Counted from the first letter of the stretch, positions 1 through 6,955 are shown. The stretch: DNA of 25,436 nt from CAZSNH01 sp052388455 (GCA_052388455.1 JBQTIA010000122.1:1-25436), one strand, 5' to 3'. The notes: generated by a model from the sequence alone, not told the origin. Numbers and translations: made by a program.

Positions 1-1
1 T

Positions 2-568
2 CACTTCCTGACGGGGCCGTCGGGCGCGGGAAAGTCGTCGTTGCTGCGGCTGATGTTCATGTCGATCCACCCGACCCGCGGGCAGATCCACCTGTTCAAT
101 CAGGATGTCAGCCGGATCTCGACCTCCAAGCGCGCCCAGTTGCGGCGCCGGATCGGCATCGTGTTCCAGGATTTCCGCCTGCTCGATCACCTGACGACCT
201 GGGAGAACGTCGCCCTGCCGCTGCGCGTCGTCGGCAAGCGGATCGACGATTACCGCGAGGACGTGACCGACCTTCTGCAATGGGTCGGTCTCGGCGACCG
301 CATGCACGCCTATCCGTCCATCCTGTCCGGCGGCGAGAAGCAGAGGGCGGCCATCGCCCGCGCCGTCATCGGCAAGCCGGAGTTGCTGCTCGCCGACGAG
401 CCGACCGGCAACGTCGACCCGCAGATGGCGCGCCGCCTGCTGCGCCTCTTCATCGAGCTCAATCGTCTCGGCACCTCGGTGCTGATCGCCACCCACGACC
501 ATCAACTGATGCGGCAGTTCAAAGCGCCGCGCCTGGAGCTGCACGAGGGTCATGTCCGGATCTACTGA
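2..568 (+). CDS. ftsE: FtsE, cell division ABC transporter ATP-binding protein (5' end missing)
   Basis: This is the ATPase subunit of the FtsEX complex, which sits at the inner membrane of the divisome and couples ATP hydrolysis to activation of peptidoglycan hydrolases. The reading frame is open from base 2, and about 30 N-terminal residues lie outside the window. Visible motifs are the Walker A GPSGAGKSS at the very start, a Q-loop (VFQDFRLL), the ABC signature LSGGEKQR, the Walker B LLLADEPTGNVD and the H-loop ATHDH. The short length and divisome-type sequence around the Q-loop fit FtsE rather than a generic importer ATPase. The stop codon overlaps the ftsX start by 17 bases, indicating translational coupling. 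Identification is firm; only the start is unseen. Confidence 0.96.
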   Translation, partial: HFLTGPSGAGKSSLLRLMFMSIHPTRGQIHLFNQDVSRISTSKRAQLRRRIGIVFQDFRLLDHLTTWENVALPLRVVGKRIDDYREDVTDLLQWVGLGDRMHAYPSILSGGEKQRAAIARAVIGKPELLLADEPTGNVDPQMARRLLRLFIELNRLGTSVLIATHDHQLMRQFKAPRLELHEGHVRIY

Positions 569-1775
569 CAGACCGCCGGCCCGGGTGCCCTATCCCGTGC
601 AGGCGCCGGTCGACCCGTACGATCCTTACGAGGACGTCGTGACGGGACCTGTCACCGGCCCGCCAGGGTCCCACCACGGCCTCAATCCGGGCAGTCCGCC
701 AGGAGGGCCAATCGGCGGGCAACCCGGCGGCTACAGCCCGTACGGCAGCGACCCCTACCCGCCGTCGGCCGATTCTCCGCGCACGCAGGAGACGGGCTAC
801 CGCCCACCGCCGGCGCTGGAAGCCGACCCGCGTGAGGACATCTACGCGCCGGCCCGCGACACCAGCACGGGACGCAGCCCGCAGAAGGCGCCGATCGTGC
901 CGGCGGGATCGGTCACCGGCCGGTCGATGACCCTCGTCGTGTCGATCATGTGCTTCCTCGCCTGCCTGACGGCGGGTGCGGTCTACATGATCAACCAGTC
1001 GGCCGACGCCTGGCTGAAGGACATCGCCAGCGAAGTCACGGTTCAGATCGAGCAAAAAGACAAAACCGATAATGACAAGGTTCTCAAGGATGTTACGGCC
1101 TTCCTTCTGAAACAGCCCGGGATCTCGCGGGCCAGCGCGCTCACGATCGACGATTCGGCCGAGCTGCTGGAGCCCTGGCTCGGCCACGTCGACGCGCTGA
1201 AAGCGCTCCCGGTGCCGCGGCTGATCGCCATCGAGCTGGACCGCGACTCTCCGCCCGACCTCGAAGTCGTGCGGGCGGAGCTGACCAAGCAGTTCCCCGC
1301 CGCGGCTCTCGACGACCATCGCCGCTGGCAGCAGCAGATCCGCACTGTGACGCGCAGCTTCGCCCTCGGCGGGCTGGCCATTCTGCTGCTGGTGGCCGCG
1401 GCCACCACGGCGATCATCGTCTCGGCGACCAAGAGCTCGATGGCCTCCAACCGCGAGATCGTCGAGGTGTTGCACTTCGTCGGCGCCACCGACCGGTTCA
1501 TCGCCCGCGAATTCGAGAAGCACTTCCTGCGGCTCGGCATCCGCGCCGGCCTCGTCGGAGCCGGTTCGGCCATGCTGGTGTTCCTGCTGATGCCGAGCGT
1601 CATGCAGCTGCTCGGCGGCGGCGTCACAGTCACCGAGATGCAGCGGCTGATCGGCACCGGGGCGCTCGACCTCACTGGCTACACCCTGCTCGGCCTGATC
1701 GTGGTGGTGATCGCCGCGCTTTGCATGCTGACCTCGCGCTTCGGCGTGTTCCGCATCCTTAACGCCCGCCATTAG
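552..1775 (+). CDS. ftsX: FtsX, cell division permease-like protein with long N-terminal extension
   Basis: This is the membrane partner of FtsE (407 residues). It has the FtsX layout: a first membrane helix at about 126-147, a periplasmic domain at about 148-265 that in the family contacts cell-wall hydrolases or their activators, then three helices at about 268-291, 331-355 and 374-394. The conserved cytoplasmic loop includes EVLHFVGATDRFI. The ATG at 552 lies inside ftsE. What is odd is the roughly 120-residue cytoplasmic N-terminal extension. It is rich in Pro, Gly and Tyr with repeated PY-type motifs (DPYDPYEDV, SPYGSDPYPPS) and is predicted to be disordered; many FtsX proteins are about 300 residues. 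Identity is firm, but the role of the extension is unknown. Confidence 0.95.
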   Translation: MSGSTDRPPARVPYPVQAPVDPYDPYEDVVTGPVTGPPGSHHGLNPGSPPGGPIGGQPGGYSPYGSDPYPPSADSPRTQETGYRPPPALEADPREDIYAPARDTSTGRSPQKAPIVPAGSVTGRSMTLVVSIMCFLACLTAGAVYMINQSADAWLKDIASEVTVQIEQKDKTDNDKVLKDVTAFLLKQPGISRASALTIDDSAELLEPWLGHVDALKALPVPRLIAIELDRDSPPDLEVVRAELTKQFPAAALDDHRRWQQQIRTVTRSFALGGLAILLLVAAATTAIIVSATKSSMASNREIVEVLHFVGATDRFIAREFEKHFLRLGIRAGLVGAGSAMLVFLLMPSVMQLLGGGVTVTEMQRLIGTGALDLTGYTLLGLIVVVIAALCMLTSRFGVFRILNARH

Positions 1776-1778
1776 ACC

Positions 1779-1818
1779 ACGATCGCTTCGGACCCTATCT
1801 GTCCGAAGCGTGAATCGT
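1779..1818 (+). terminator. Stem-loop after ftsX, possible terminator or REP-like palindrome
   Basis: Four bases after the ftsX stop there is a perfect 10-bp stem (1784-1793 with 1801-1810, loop of 7). It is extended by a further 5 bp (1779-1783 with 1814-1818) across a 3-base bulge. There is no T-tract, so this is either a factor-assisted transcript end or a dispersed palindrome. The rest of the gap up to 2073 holds no convincing gene. Confidence 0.4.
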
Positions 1819-2073
1819 CGGTCTCATCAAAGAACTAGCGAACGGTCGCTCGGGAGCACTGTCCCAGGACACGGCGCAGCACTGGCCGATGCCGGAAAAG
1901 CAAGGCTCAACAGCTATTTCGCGCAACATCGTTCAAAGACCTGTCACACCTGGGACAAAATCGGCTAGTGTCTTGTTCAGGTTCGCCGCGGAAGCTGACG
2001 GCGGACTTGGCGACCGCACGTGGACGCGGAAATCGAGCGCGGAAGGCAGGCCTGTAAGTCGGGCGCTTGGGTG

Positions 2074-2721
2074 ATGAGCAGAGCCAGAAGGACAATCATC
2101 GGACTGGGCGGTGCCGCGGTTTGGCTGCTCGCGTTCGGGTTCGTCATGTTCGGCGCCGTCGTCATGCGGGCCCCCGAAGGCACCAGCTCGGTCGCCGACG
2201 GGATCGTCGTTCTCACCGGCGGCGAAACACGGATCGCGGAAGGCGCGCGCCTGCTCGGCGAGCGCCGCGGCGGCCGGATGCTCATTTCGGGCGTCAACCG
2301 CCGAGCCGGGCGCGACGAGCTCCTGAAAATCTCCGGGCTCGGCGAGCAGCAGTTCGATTGCTGCGTCGACCTCGGCTATGCGGCGCTCGACACGGTCGGC
2401 AATGCGGAGGAGACGCGCGACTGGGCTGCCGCCAACGGCTTCGACAGCCTGATCGTGGTGACTGCCAGCTATCACATGCCGCGCAGCATGGCGGAGCTGC
2501 GCCGGGTTCTGCCCGGCGCGCGGCTGATCCCGCATCCCGTCGTGCCGAAGTCGTTTCGCCAGAATGCGTGGTGGCTGCATTTCGGGACCACGCGGACGCT
2601 GGTCTCCGAGTATCTGAAATTCCTGCCCTCGGCGGCCCGCTTCGGCGTCGCGCGGGCGCTGGCGCCCTTCAATCGGCAATCGGTGGCCGGGACGCCGGCC
2701 CGCCATCAGGCCGGGCTCTGA
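2074..2721 (+). CDS. YdcF/ElyC/SanA family (DUF218) membrane protein
   Basis: This protein of 215 residues has one N-terminal membrane helix (about residues 8-30) followed by a DUF218 domain. Recognisable family motifs are the opening strand GIVVLTGG, the strand MLISGVN, a helix-turn containing NAEETRDW, and SLIVVTASYHMPRS, where the conserved YHMPR is typical. Family members such as ElyC and SanA affect envelope integrity or undecaprenyl-phosphate metabolism, but the biochemical activity is not settled. The ATG at 2074 was chosen because it places the membrane helix near the N-terminus; a GTG sits immediately before it and a GTG at 2020 would add 18 unremarkable residues. The gene stops 17 bases before plsC and is probably cotranscribed with it. 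The order ftsE-ftsX-ydcF-plsC recurs in Hyphomicrobiales, from general knowledge. Confidence 0.88.
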   Translation: MSRARRTIIGLGGAAVWLLAFGFVMFGAVVMRAPEGTSSVADGIVVLTGGETRIAEGARLLGERRGGRMLISGVNRRAGRDELLKISGLGEQQFDCCVDLGYAALDTVGNAEETRDWAAANGFDSLIVVTASYHMPRSMAELRRVLPGARLIPHPVVPKSFRQNAWWLHFGTTRTLVSEYLKFLPSAARFGVARALAPFNRQSVAGTPARHQAGL

Positions 2722-2738
2722 CGGACCCCTCGCACGCC

Positions 2739-3458
2739 ATGCTCCGGTCTCTCGTATTTGCCGCCGCCTTCTACCTGACGACGGCGCTGTTCCTGCTGCT
2801 CGGCTCCTGGCTGCTGCTCGCACCACGAAGCTGGGCCATGGCCGGCCTCAGGGCGCACGGGCGGACCAGCCTGTGGCTGCTGGAGACGATCTGCGGCACC
2901 CGGCTCGAGGTGCGCGGCCGCGAAAAGCTCCCCGCGGGCGCCTGCCTCGTCGTCGCCAAGCACCAGTCAGCCTGGGACACCTTCGCGCTGATCCCGCTGT
3001 TCGCCGACCCGGCCATCGTGCTGAAGGACGAGCTGAAATGGATTCCGCTCTACGGCTGGTTCTGCGTCAAGTTCGAGCACATTCTGGTCAGGCGCGACAA
3101 GGGTGCGGGTGCGCTGAAGGCGATGATCCGTGACGCCCGCGCACGCGCGGCGCAAGGCCGCCAGATCGTGATCTTTCCCGAAGGAACGCGGCAGGCGCCG
3201 GGCGCGCCGCCCGACTACAAGCCGGGCTACGTCGCGCTCTACGAGGGCCTTGGGCTGCCCTGCGTGCCGCTGGCGCTCAACTCCGGCCTCTACTGGCCGC
3301 GCCGCAGCCTGTTGCGCCACCCCGGCACCATCGTCGTCGAGTTTCTGAACCCGCTGCCTCCAGGGTTGCCGCGCAAGGACTTCCGCGAGACCGTAGAGCG
3401 GCAGATCGAGGGCGCGACGGCCAAGCTGATCGCGGAGGCGGAGCGAGGCGCGGACTGA
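2739..3458 (+). CDS. plsC: 1-acyl-sn-glycerol-3-phosphate acyltransferase (PlsC family)
   Basis: This enzyme of 239 residues transfers an acyl chain to lysophosphatidic acid, giving phosphatidic acid for membrane phospholipid synthesis at the inner membrane. A hydrophobic N-terminal helix (about residues 8-28) is followed by the catalytic HX4D motif HQSAWD (75-80). Next come the substrate-binding block FEHILVRRD and the FPEGTR motif (146-151), and finally a proline-containing block, LGLPCVPLALNSG. The frame is open further upstream, overlapping the preceding gene, but the ATG at 2739 gives the usual family length and membrane-first layout. No clear Shine-Dalgarno is seen, so coupling to the upstream gene is likely. 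Acyl-chain specificity cannot be read from sequence; related ornithine-lipid acyltransferases (OlsA) have the same motifs. Confidence 0.9.
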   Translation: MLRSLVFAAAFYLTTALFLLLGSWLLLAPRSWAMAGLRAHGRTSLWLLETICGTRLEVRGREKLPAGACLVVAKHQSAWDTFALIPLFADPAIVLKDELKWIPLYGWFCVKFEHILVRRDKGAGALKAMIRDARARAAQGRQIVIFPEGTRQAPGAPPDYKPGYVALYEGLGLPCVPLALNSGLYWPRRSLLRHPGTIVVEFLNPLPPGLPRKDFRETVERQIEGATAKLIAEAERGAD

Positions 3459-3517
3459 GGACTGTGACCTCAACTGTCAGGTGAATACGATTTCAGCACA
3501 AATGCCGTCGTCCCCTC

Positions 3518-4339
3518 TCACACCGCCACCGGCGCTGAGATGTGGGGATGCGGGTCGTAGCCGGTGAGCGTGAAGTGCTCGAAGCGGAAATCGAAGATCG
3601 AGGTCACGGACGCTTCGATCTCCATCTGCGGCAACGGCCGTGGTGATCGCGACAACTGCAGGTCCGCCTGCTCCAGGTGATTGAGGTAGAGGTGCGCATC
3701 GCCGAAGGTGTGCACGAAGTCCCCCGGCTTCAGGCCCGTCACCTGCGCCATCATTAGCGTCAGCAGCGCATAGCTGGCGATGTTGAACGGCACGCCGAGG
3801 AACACGTCGGCCGAGCGCTGGTAGAGCTGGCAGGAGAGGCGGCCGTCGGCGACATAGAACTGGAACAGGCAGTGGCAGGGTGCCAGGGCCATGCTCGGAA
3901 TGTCGGCCGGGTTCCACGCCGAGACGATGATGCGGCGGCTGTCGGGGTTCGATTTAAGCGTCGCGACGGCCTCGCTGATCTGGTCGATGGTGCGCCCTTG
4001 TCCCGTCGAGGACGGGCCATCGAGATCGGGGGCCGCCCAGCTCCGCCACTGTTTGCCATAGACCGGACCGAGATTTCCGTCCCTGTCGGCCCACTCGTCC
4101 CAGATGCGCACGCCGTTCTGCTTCAGGTACGCGACGTTGGTATCGCCGGCGAGGAACCAGATCAGCTCGTGAACGATCGATTTGACGTGCAGCTTCTTGG
4201 TCGTGACCAGGGGAAAGCCGTCAGCCAGGTCGAAGCGCATCTGATGGCCGAAAATGCTGAGCGTGCCGGTCCCCGTGCGGTCGGTCTTGCGCACGCCCGT
4301 GTCGCGGATCCGCCTCAGCAGGTCGAGGTATTGCTGCAT
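3518..4339 (-). CDS. thyA: Thymidylate synthase
   Basis: This 273-residue enzyme converts dUMP to dTMP using methylenetetrahydrofolate as methyl donor and reductant. The sequence is classical: the RTGTGTLSIFG phosphate-binding loop near residue 21, HELIWFLAGDTN, GPVYGKQWRSW (91-101), the catalytic cysteine in ALAPCHC (C155) preceded by the phosphate-binding arginines in DSRRIIVSAWNP, and a terminal block FEHFTLTGYDPHP. It is about 9 residues longer than the E. coli enzyme because of a short insertion around 103-116 (PDLDGPSSTGQG). The CPBP protease gene lies upstream on the same strand with a 31-base gap, so they may share a transcript. A dihydrofolate reductase gene, a frequent neighbour of thyA, is not present here. 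Confidence 0.97.
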   Translation of the reverse strand: MQQYLDLLRRIRDTGVRKTDRTGTGTLSIFGHQMRFDLADGFPLVTTKKLHVKSIVHELIWFLAGDTNVAYLKQNGVRIWDEWADRDGNLGPVYGKQWRSWAAPDLDGPSSTGQGRTIDQISEAVATLKSNPDSRRIIVSAWNPADIPSMALAPCHCLFQFYVADGRLSCQLYQRSADVFLGVPFNIASYALLTLMMAQVTGLKPGDFVHTFGDAHLYLNHLEQADLQLSRSPRPLPQMEIEASVTSIFDFRFEHFTLTGYDPHPHISAPVAV

Positions 4340-4370
4340 GGCTAAATGCTAGCGCGATTCCCCGCCCGGT

Positions 4371-5165
4371 CTATGCCACAGGAGCAGCAAAGTGCGCGAA
4401 GGCCAGCGCGCAGGCGTTGGCGAACGCATGGGCGAAGATCGGCACCCAGATCGAGCCGGTGCGTTGCAGCAGCCACGTGAGCACCAGCCCGGCGAGAAAG
4501 ACGCTGGTCAGACCCTGCCAGGAGTAGCCGAGGTGGAGGAGCGTCCACAGCGCAGTCGTGACCACGCCGGCGCCCCAGAAACCGATGCGGGTCTGCGCCA
4601 GGGACGAGAGAAGGAAGCCGCGGAAGGCCAGCTCTTCCCACAACGGCGCCAGCACGACCGCGACGATCAGCGTGCCGGGCCACCAGGGGCTGGACAGGCC
4701 CTGCTTGAGCCAGACGCTGTCGGCGAAGATGTCGAAGCGGGTGAGGAAATAGAGGGCCAGCTCCAGCGTCGTCGTCGCGGCGACGACGACGAGGGCCGCC
4801 GTCAGCAGCGTCGACCATCCGGGCATCGGACGCGCGAGTTGCAGGACCAGCTTGCGCATGCCCTTGCGGCCAGCAGCCAGCCAGATGATCGCCAGCGACA
4901 CGATCTGCGTTCCGGCCGCGATGGCGATACCCGACGGCGACGCGAGGGAGAACACCTGCTCCAGCTCGGGACTGTCCGGCTCCAGTGCGACGCCCGTCAC
5001 GAGGTTGGCGATCACCATGGCCACCATCCCGACGATGAGAGCCGCCACGCAAGCCGCTAGCGTGACCAGCAGCGCGGCGAGCGGCGACCAGGGTGTTATG
5101 GGCTCGTAGCGGTCCGGCCCGGAGAACAGGCTGCCGGCGGCATCGCGGTCCTGGGTCGTGGTCAT
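4371..5165 (-). CDS. CPBP family intramembrane glutamic-type endopeptidase
   Basis: This is a polytopic membrane protein of 264 residues in the CAAX protease/bacteriocin-processing (Rce1-like, Abi) family. The family signature is complete: motif 1 EExxxR in LWEELAFRG (E177, E178, R182), motif 2 histidine H211 in LLHLGYSW, and motif 3 HxxxN in FAHAFAN (H246, N250). Several hydrophobic segments occur at about 27-60, 78-97, 119-141, 164-176, 195-230 and 240-260. Substrates are unknown for most bacterial members. The frame is open for 89 more codons upstream, but that stretch is antisense to the ssrA acceptor piece and its promoter, so the ATG at 5165 is used. The gene precedes thyA. Confidence 0.87.
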   Translation of the reverse strand: MTTTQDRDAAGSLFSGPDRYEPITPWSPLAALLVTLAACVAALIVGMVAMVIANLVTGVALEPDSPELEQVFSLASPSGIAIAAGTQIVSLAIIWLAAGRKGMRKLVLQLARPMPGWSTLLTAALVVVAATTTLELALYFLTRFDIFADSVWLKQGLSSPWWPGTLIVAVVLAPLWEELAFRGFLLSSLAQTRIGFWGAGVVTTALWTLLHLGYSWQGLTSVFLAGLVLTWLLQRTGSIWVPIFAHAFANACALAFAHFAAPVA

Positions 5166-5316
5166 GGCTGAACTTCGTCCTGCATGTGCGCCAACCGTTT
5201 GCTGGCCGGGGTTTGTGGTCCGGATCGGCCAACGGCACAAGCGGTCTCTCGGCGGGGTCGGCGCGCCGTTCGGCAACCCCAGGCTGTGCTCCAATCGGCC
5301 GCTCCCCCCGAACACT

Positions 5317-5344
5317 TTGCAAACGGCCCGGCGCAGCCTATATC
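5317..5344 (+). promoter_or_regulatory. Predicted sigma-70-type promoter of ssrA
   Basis: A TTGCAA at 5317-5322 is separated by 16 bases from TATATC at 5339-5344. This would start transcription at about 5351, right at the 5' stem of the tmRNA acceptor piece. The position fits the expected acceptor-piece length of about 80 nt, which is the main support. Confidence 0.5.
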
Positions 5345-5350
5345 TGACGG

Positions 5351-5718
5351 GCCGGATTCGTCCGGCTATGGCGATAAACGCGGTCGTAATAAGCCGTTCG
5401 GACCCGGGGGCAGTACCCGGCGCCTCCACCAATTTTAGGGACTAGGGACTAGGGACTGGGGATTAGGTGAAAGCGCGGTGACATGCGCCAGACAGAACCT
5501 AGTCCCCAATCCCTAGTCCCCAGTCCCTCACTTAAGGGGGCGAACCAGGATCGACGAGGGTGTAAAGGACTTAGCTTTTGCCCGGCATGATACCGCCGTC
5601 ATCGGGTCATTCAGAATAGTTGCCAATGACAACTATGCTGAGGCTGCTGTCGCTGCGTAACGCAGTGCCAAAAGCCTGAACTTGAAGTCCTTGCCCCTAG
5701 CCGGGTAAGGCGCGGTTC
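5351..5718 (+). ncRNA. ssrA: Two-piece, circularly permuted tmRNA (alphaproteobacterial type)
   Basis: tmRNA rescues stalled ribosomes and adds a degradation tag to the unfinished protein. The 3' (acceptor) piece comes first, about 5351-5431. It opens with a 6-bp stem capped by TTCG (5351-5366) and ends in a T-arm-like CCGGG/CCCGG stem, CGCCTCC and ACCA (CCA ends at 5431). The 5' (coding) piece begins GGGGGCG at 5536. These seven bases pair with CGCCTCC at 5421-5427, giving an acceptor stem whose third pair is G-U, the alanine identity signal. The coding piece continues with GGATCGACGAGGG and contains the tag frame GCC at 5622 to GCG at 5657, encoding ANDNYAEAAVAA, followed by TAA at 5658-5660. 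A self-complementary octamer (5565-5572 with 5685-5692) may form a helix in the coding piece. The gene order acceptor-intervening-coding defines the permuted class; the exact mature ends are inferred. Confidence 0.93.
5437..5528. repeat. 32-bp imperfect inverted repeat filling the tmRNA intervening segment
   Basis: The left arm at 5437-5468 and right arm at 5497-5528 match as inverted complements at 29 of 32 positions, and one of the three differences is a G-U pair in RNA. They flank a 28-base loop. Each arm is built from near-tandem copies of a GGGACTA-like heptamer. In the precursor RNA the hairpin would hold the two tmRNA pieces together and be cut away during maturation. The pattern resembles a mobile palindromic element more than ordinary non-coding sequence. 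Confidence 0.85.
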
Positions 5719-5754
5719 GGAGGGCACCGGGCAACAGAAGCCCTCCACTGATTT
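5719..5754 (+). terminator. Probable ssrA transcription terminator
   Basis: A perfect 7-bp GC-rich stem, GGAGGGC (5719-5725) with GCCCTCC (5740-5746), encloses a 14-base loop. It is followed after four bases by ATTTT. It lies between the tmRNA coding piece and the sspB ribosome-binding site. The short T-run makes it a moderate rather than strong terminator, so some read-through into sspB is possible. Confidence 0.5.
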
Positions 5755-5776
5755 TCATCCGCACGGAGTTCGATCC

Positions 5777-6493
5777 GTGGACAGGGGACACAGCGACGAA
5801 GGAATGACGGGAGAGCCGCACATCGACTACGACGCTCTGGCCCTCGAGGCGATGCGCGGCGTGGTGCGCACGGTGTTGACGCGGGCCGCCAAATCCGGCC
5901 TCCCCGGCGATCATCATTTCTATGTGTCGTTCGACACCGAGGCGCCCGGCGTCATCATGTCGAAGCGCTTGAAGGAGCGCTACCCGCGGGACATGACGAT
6001 CGTGCTGCAGCACCGCTTCTGGGATCTGGTCGTCACAGATGAGCGCTTCGAGGTGAAGCTGACCTTCGACAGCATCCCGGAACGCCTCGTGGTGCCGTTC
6101 GCGGCCATCAAGGTGTTCTTCGACCCGTCCGTGCAGTACGGCCTCAAGTTCGAGGACGGCGACGCCGCCGGCGACATCGGCGAGACGACCGCGCCGCCGG
6201 CTGCCGGCACACTGTCCGGCCCGCGCGCCGTCGGTTCGCGCGCGCAGCCGAAAAAGCCGCGCCCGGCGAAAAAGCCGCGCAACGGAACGGACGGCATCGT
6301 CTCCGTCGCACCGACGCCGATCAGCTCACATCCGGTTCAGCTTCCGTCGAGGGCCGCTCCGCTGGCGCCGGTCGCCGCGGCCCCCTCGCAGACGGCGAGC
6401 GAGGCGCCGTCCGGGCCGACCAACGCCGACCCGGCGGAAAAGCCCGCCAGCGGCGCCCAGATCGTCAGCCTCGATCAGTTCCGGAAGAAGTAA
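5777..6493 (+). CDS. sspB: SspB-alpha, ClpXP adaptor for ssrA-tagged proteins
   Basis: SspB delivers proteins carrying the ssrA tag to the ClpXP protease. The folded substrate-binding domain covers about residues 15-127 and shows the alphaproteobacterial family pattern: HIDYDALALEAMRGVVR, HHFYVSFDT, IVLQHRFWDLVV and LVVPFAAIKVFFDPSVQYGL. A Pro/Ala/Lys-rich linker of about 100 residues follows. The C-terminal tail IVSLDQFRKK (229-238) corresponds to the short ClpX-docking peptide of the family. A GTG start at 5777 has GGAG eight bases upstream; the alternative ATG at 5804 would remove nine residues before the conserved domain. The gene lies directly downstream of ssrA, so the tag-encoding RNA and the tag receptor are neighbours. 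The total of 238 residues is longer than the E. coli protein mainly because of the linker. Confidence 0.94.
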   Translation: MDRGHSDEGMTGEPHIDYDALALEAMRGVVRTVLTRAAKSGLPGDHHFYVSFDTEAPGVIMSKRLKERYPRDMTIVLQHRFWDLVVTDERFEVKLTFDSIPERLVVPFAAIKVFFDPSVQYGLKFEDGDAAGDIGETTAPPAAGTLSGPRAVGSRAQPKKPRPAKKPRNGTDGIVSVAPTPISSHPVQLPSRAAPLAPVAAAPSQTASEAPSGPTNADPAEKPASGAQIVSLDQFRKK

Positions 6494-6522
6494 GCACAGT
6501 CGCCGAATGGTCAGCCCGCGGC

Positions 6523-6642
6523 TCAGCCCGTCGAGCTGTTGCGCTTCTTCTTGGCAACCTTGGCTGCCCGGAGCGTGGCGTTCCGCAGCTTGCGCTGGCG
6601 CGCTACGATCCGCTTGCGCCGATTGTCCGACATGGTCGACAT
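6523..6642 (-). CDS. Very small, highly basic conserved-type protein (39 aa)
   Basis: This 39-residue protein is strongly basic (motifs RRKRIVARQRKLRNATLR and AAKVAKKKR), suggesting nucleic acid or ribosome binding. The ATG at 6642 has GAGG exactly eight bases upstream on the coding strand, an excellent ribosome-binding site. A second ATG at 6633 is less well placed. The frame stays open upstream of 6642, but that sequence is not protein-like. It ends close to the 3' end of sspB, convergently, with a 29-base gap. No named family is recognised. The composition resembles small ribosome-associated or histone-like peptides, which is only an analogy. Confidence 0.65.
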   Translation of the reverse strand: MSTMSDNRRKRIVARQRKLRNATLRAAKVAKKKRNSSTG

Positions 6643-6955
6643 GTTCAAGTCCTCGATTGAGTTGGCCGCGCGAAGGATAGGCGCGGCTGTTCGAAACATC
6701 AGGTGGCCTGTGGCGGAGAGAGATACCGGACCAGCCAATTGTTTTACAATGGCTATTTATGCACTCTCTCGACCAACCACGACACCCCTTCGCCCACAAA
6801 TTCAATTGAATTCGCAGAGCTGAATATAGCCTGTGGTGCCGGTTGTCACCCCTTTACGGATCGGCCATCCAATCTCGACTGCGCCTATGCCACCGTGGCT
6901 TGTCTTCGCCTCGGACCTGATCGAGCGCGCCCCGTAGTGTCCCCGGACGAACCCC
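6643..6955. other. Intergenic region with an AT-rich palindrome
   Basis: No gene is seen in these 313 bases. They are noticeably more AT-rich between about 6735 and 6830 than the surroundings. They contain ATTGT-TTT-ACAAT near 6738-6752 and a perfect 14-bp palindrome AATTCAATTGAATT at 6799-6812. These could be regulator sites for the leftward 39-residue gene, but no full promoter could be assigned with confidence. Confidence 0.4.

Noticed and set aside
519..1772. 417-residue minus-strand frame opposite ftsX
   Set aside because: It is a high-GC antisense shadow with His/Arg/Gly-rich composition and no motif; ftsX is certain.
5401..5431. 3' end of an ordinary tRNA gene
   Set aside because: No 5' tRNA half, anticodon arm or D-arm precedes it; the matching 5' half lies downstream at 5536, as in permuted tmRNA.
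5166..5432. An 89-residue N-terminal extension of the CPBP protease frame, including VEAPGTAPGSE
   Set aside because: It is antisense to the tmRNA acceptor piece and promoter; the ATG at 5165 gives a normal CPBP protein.
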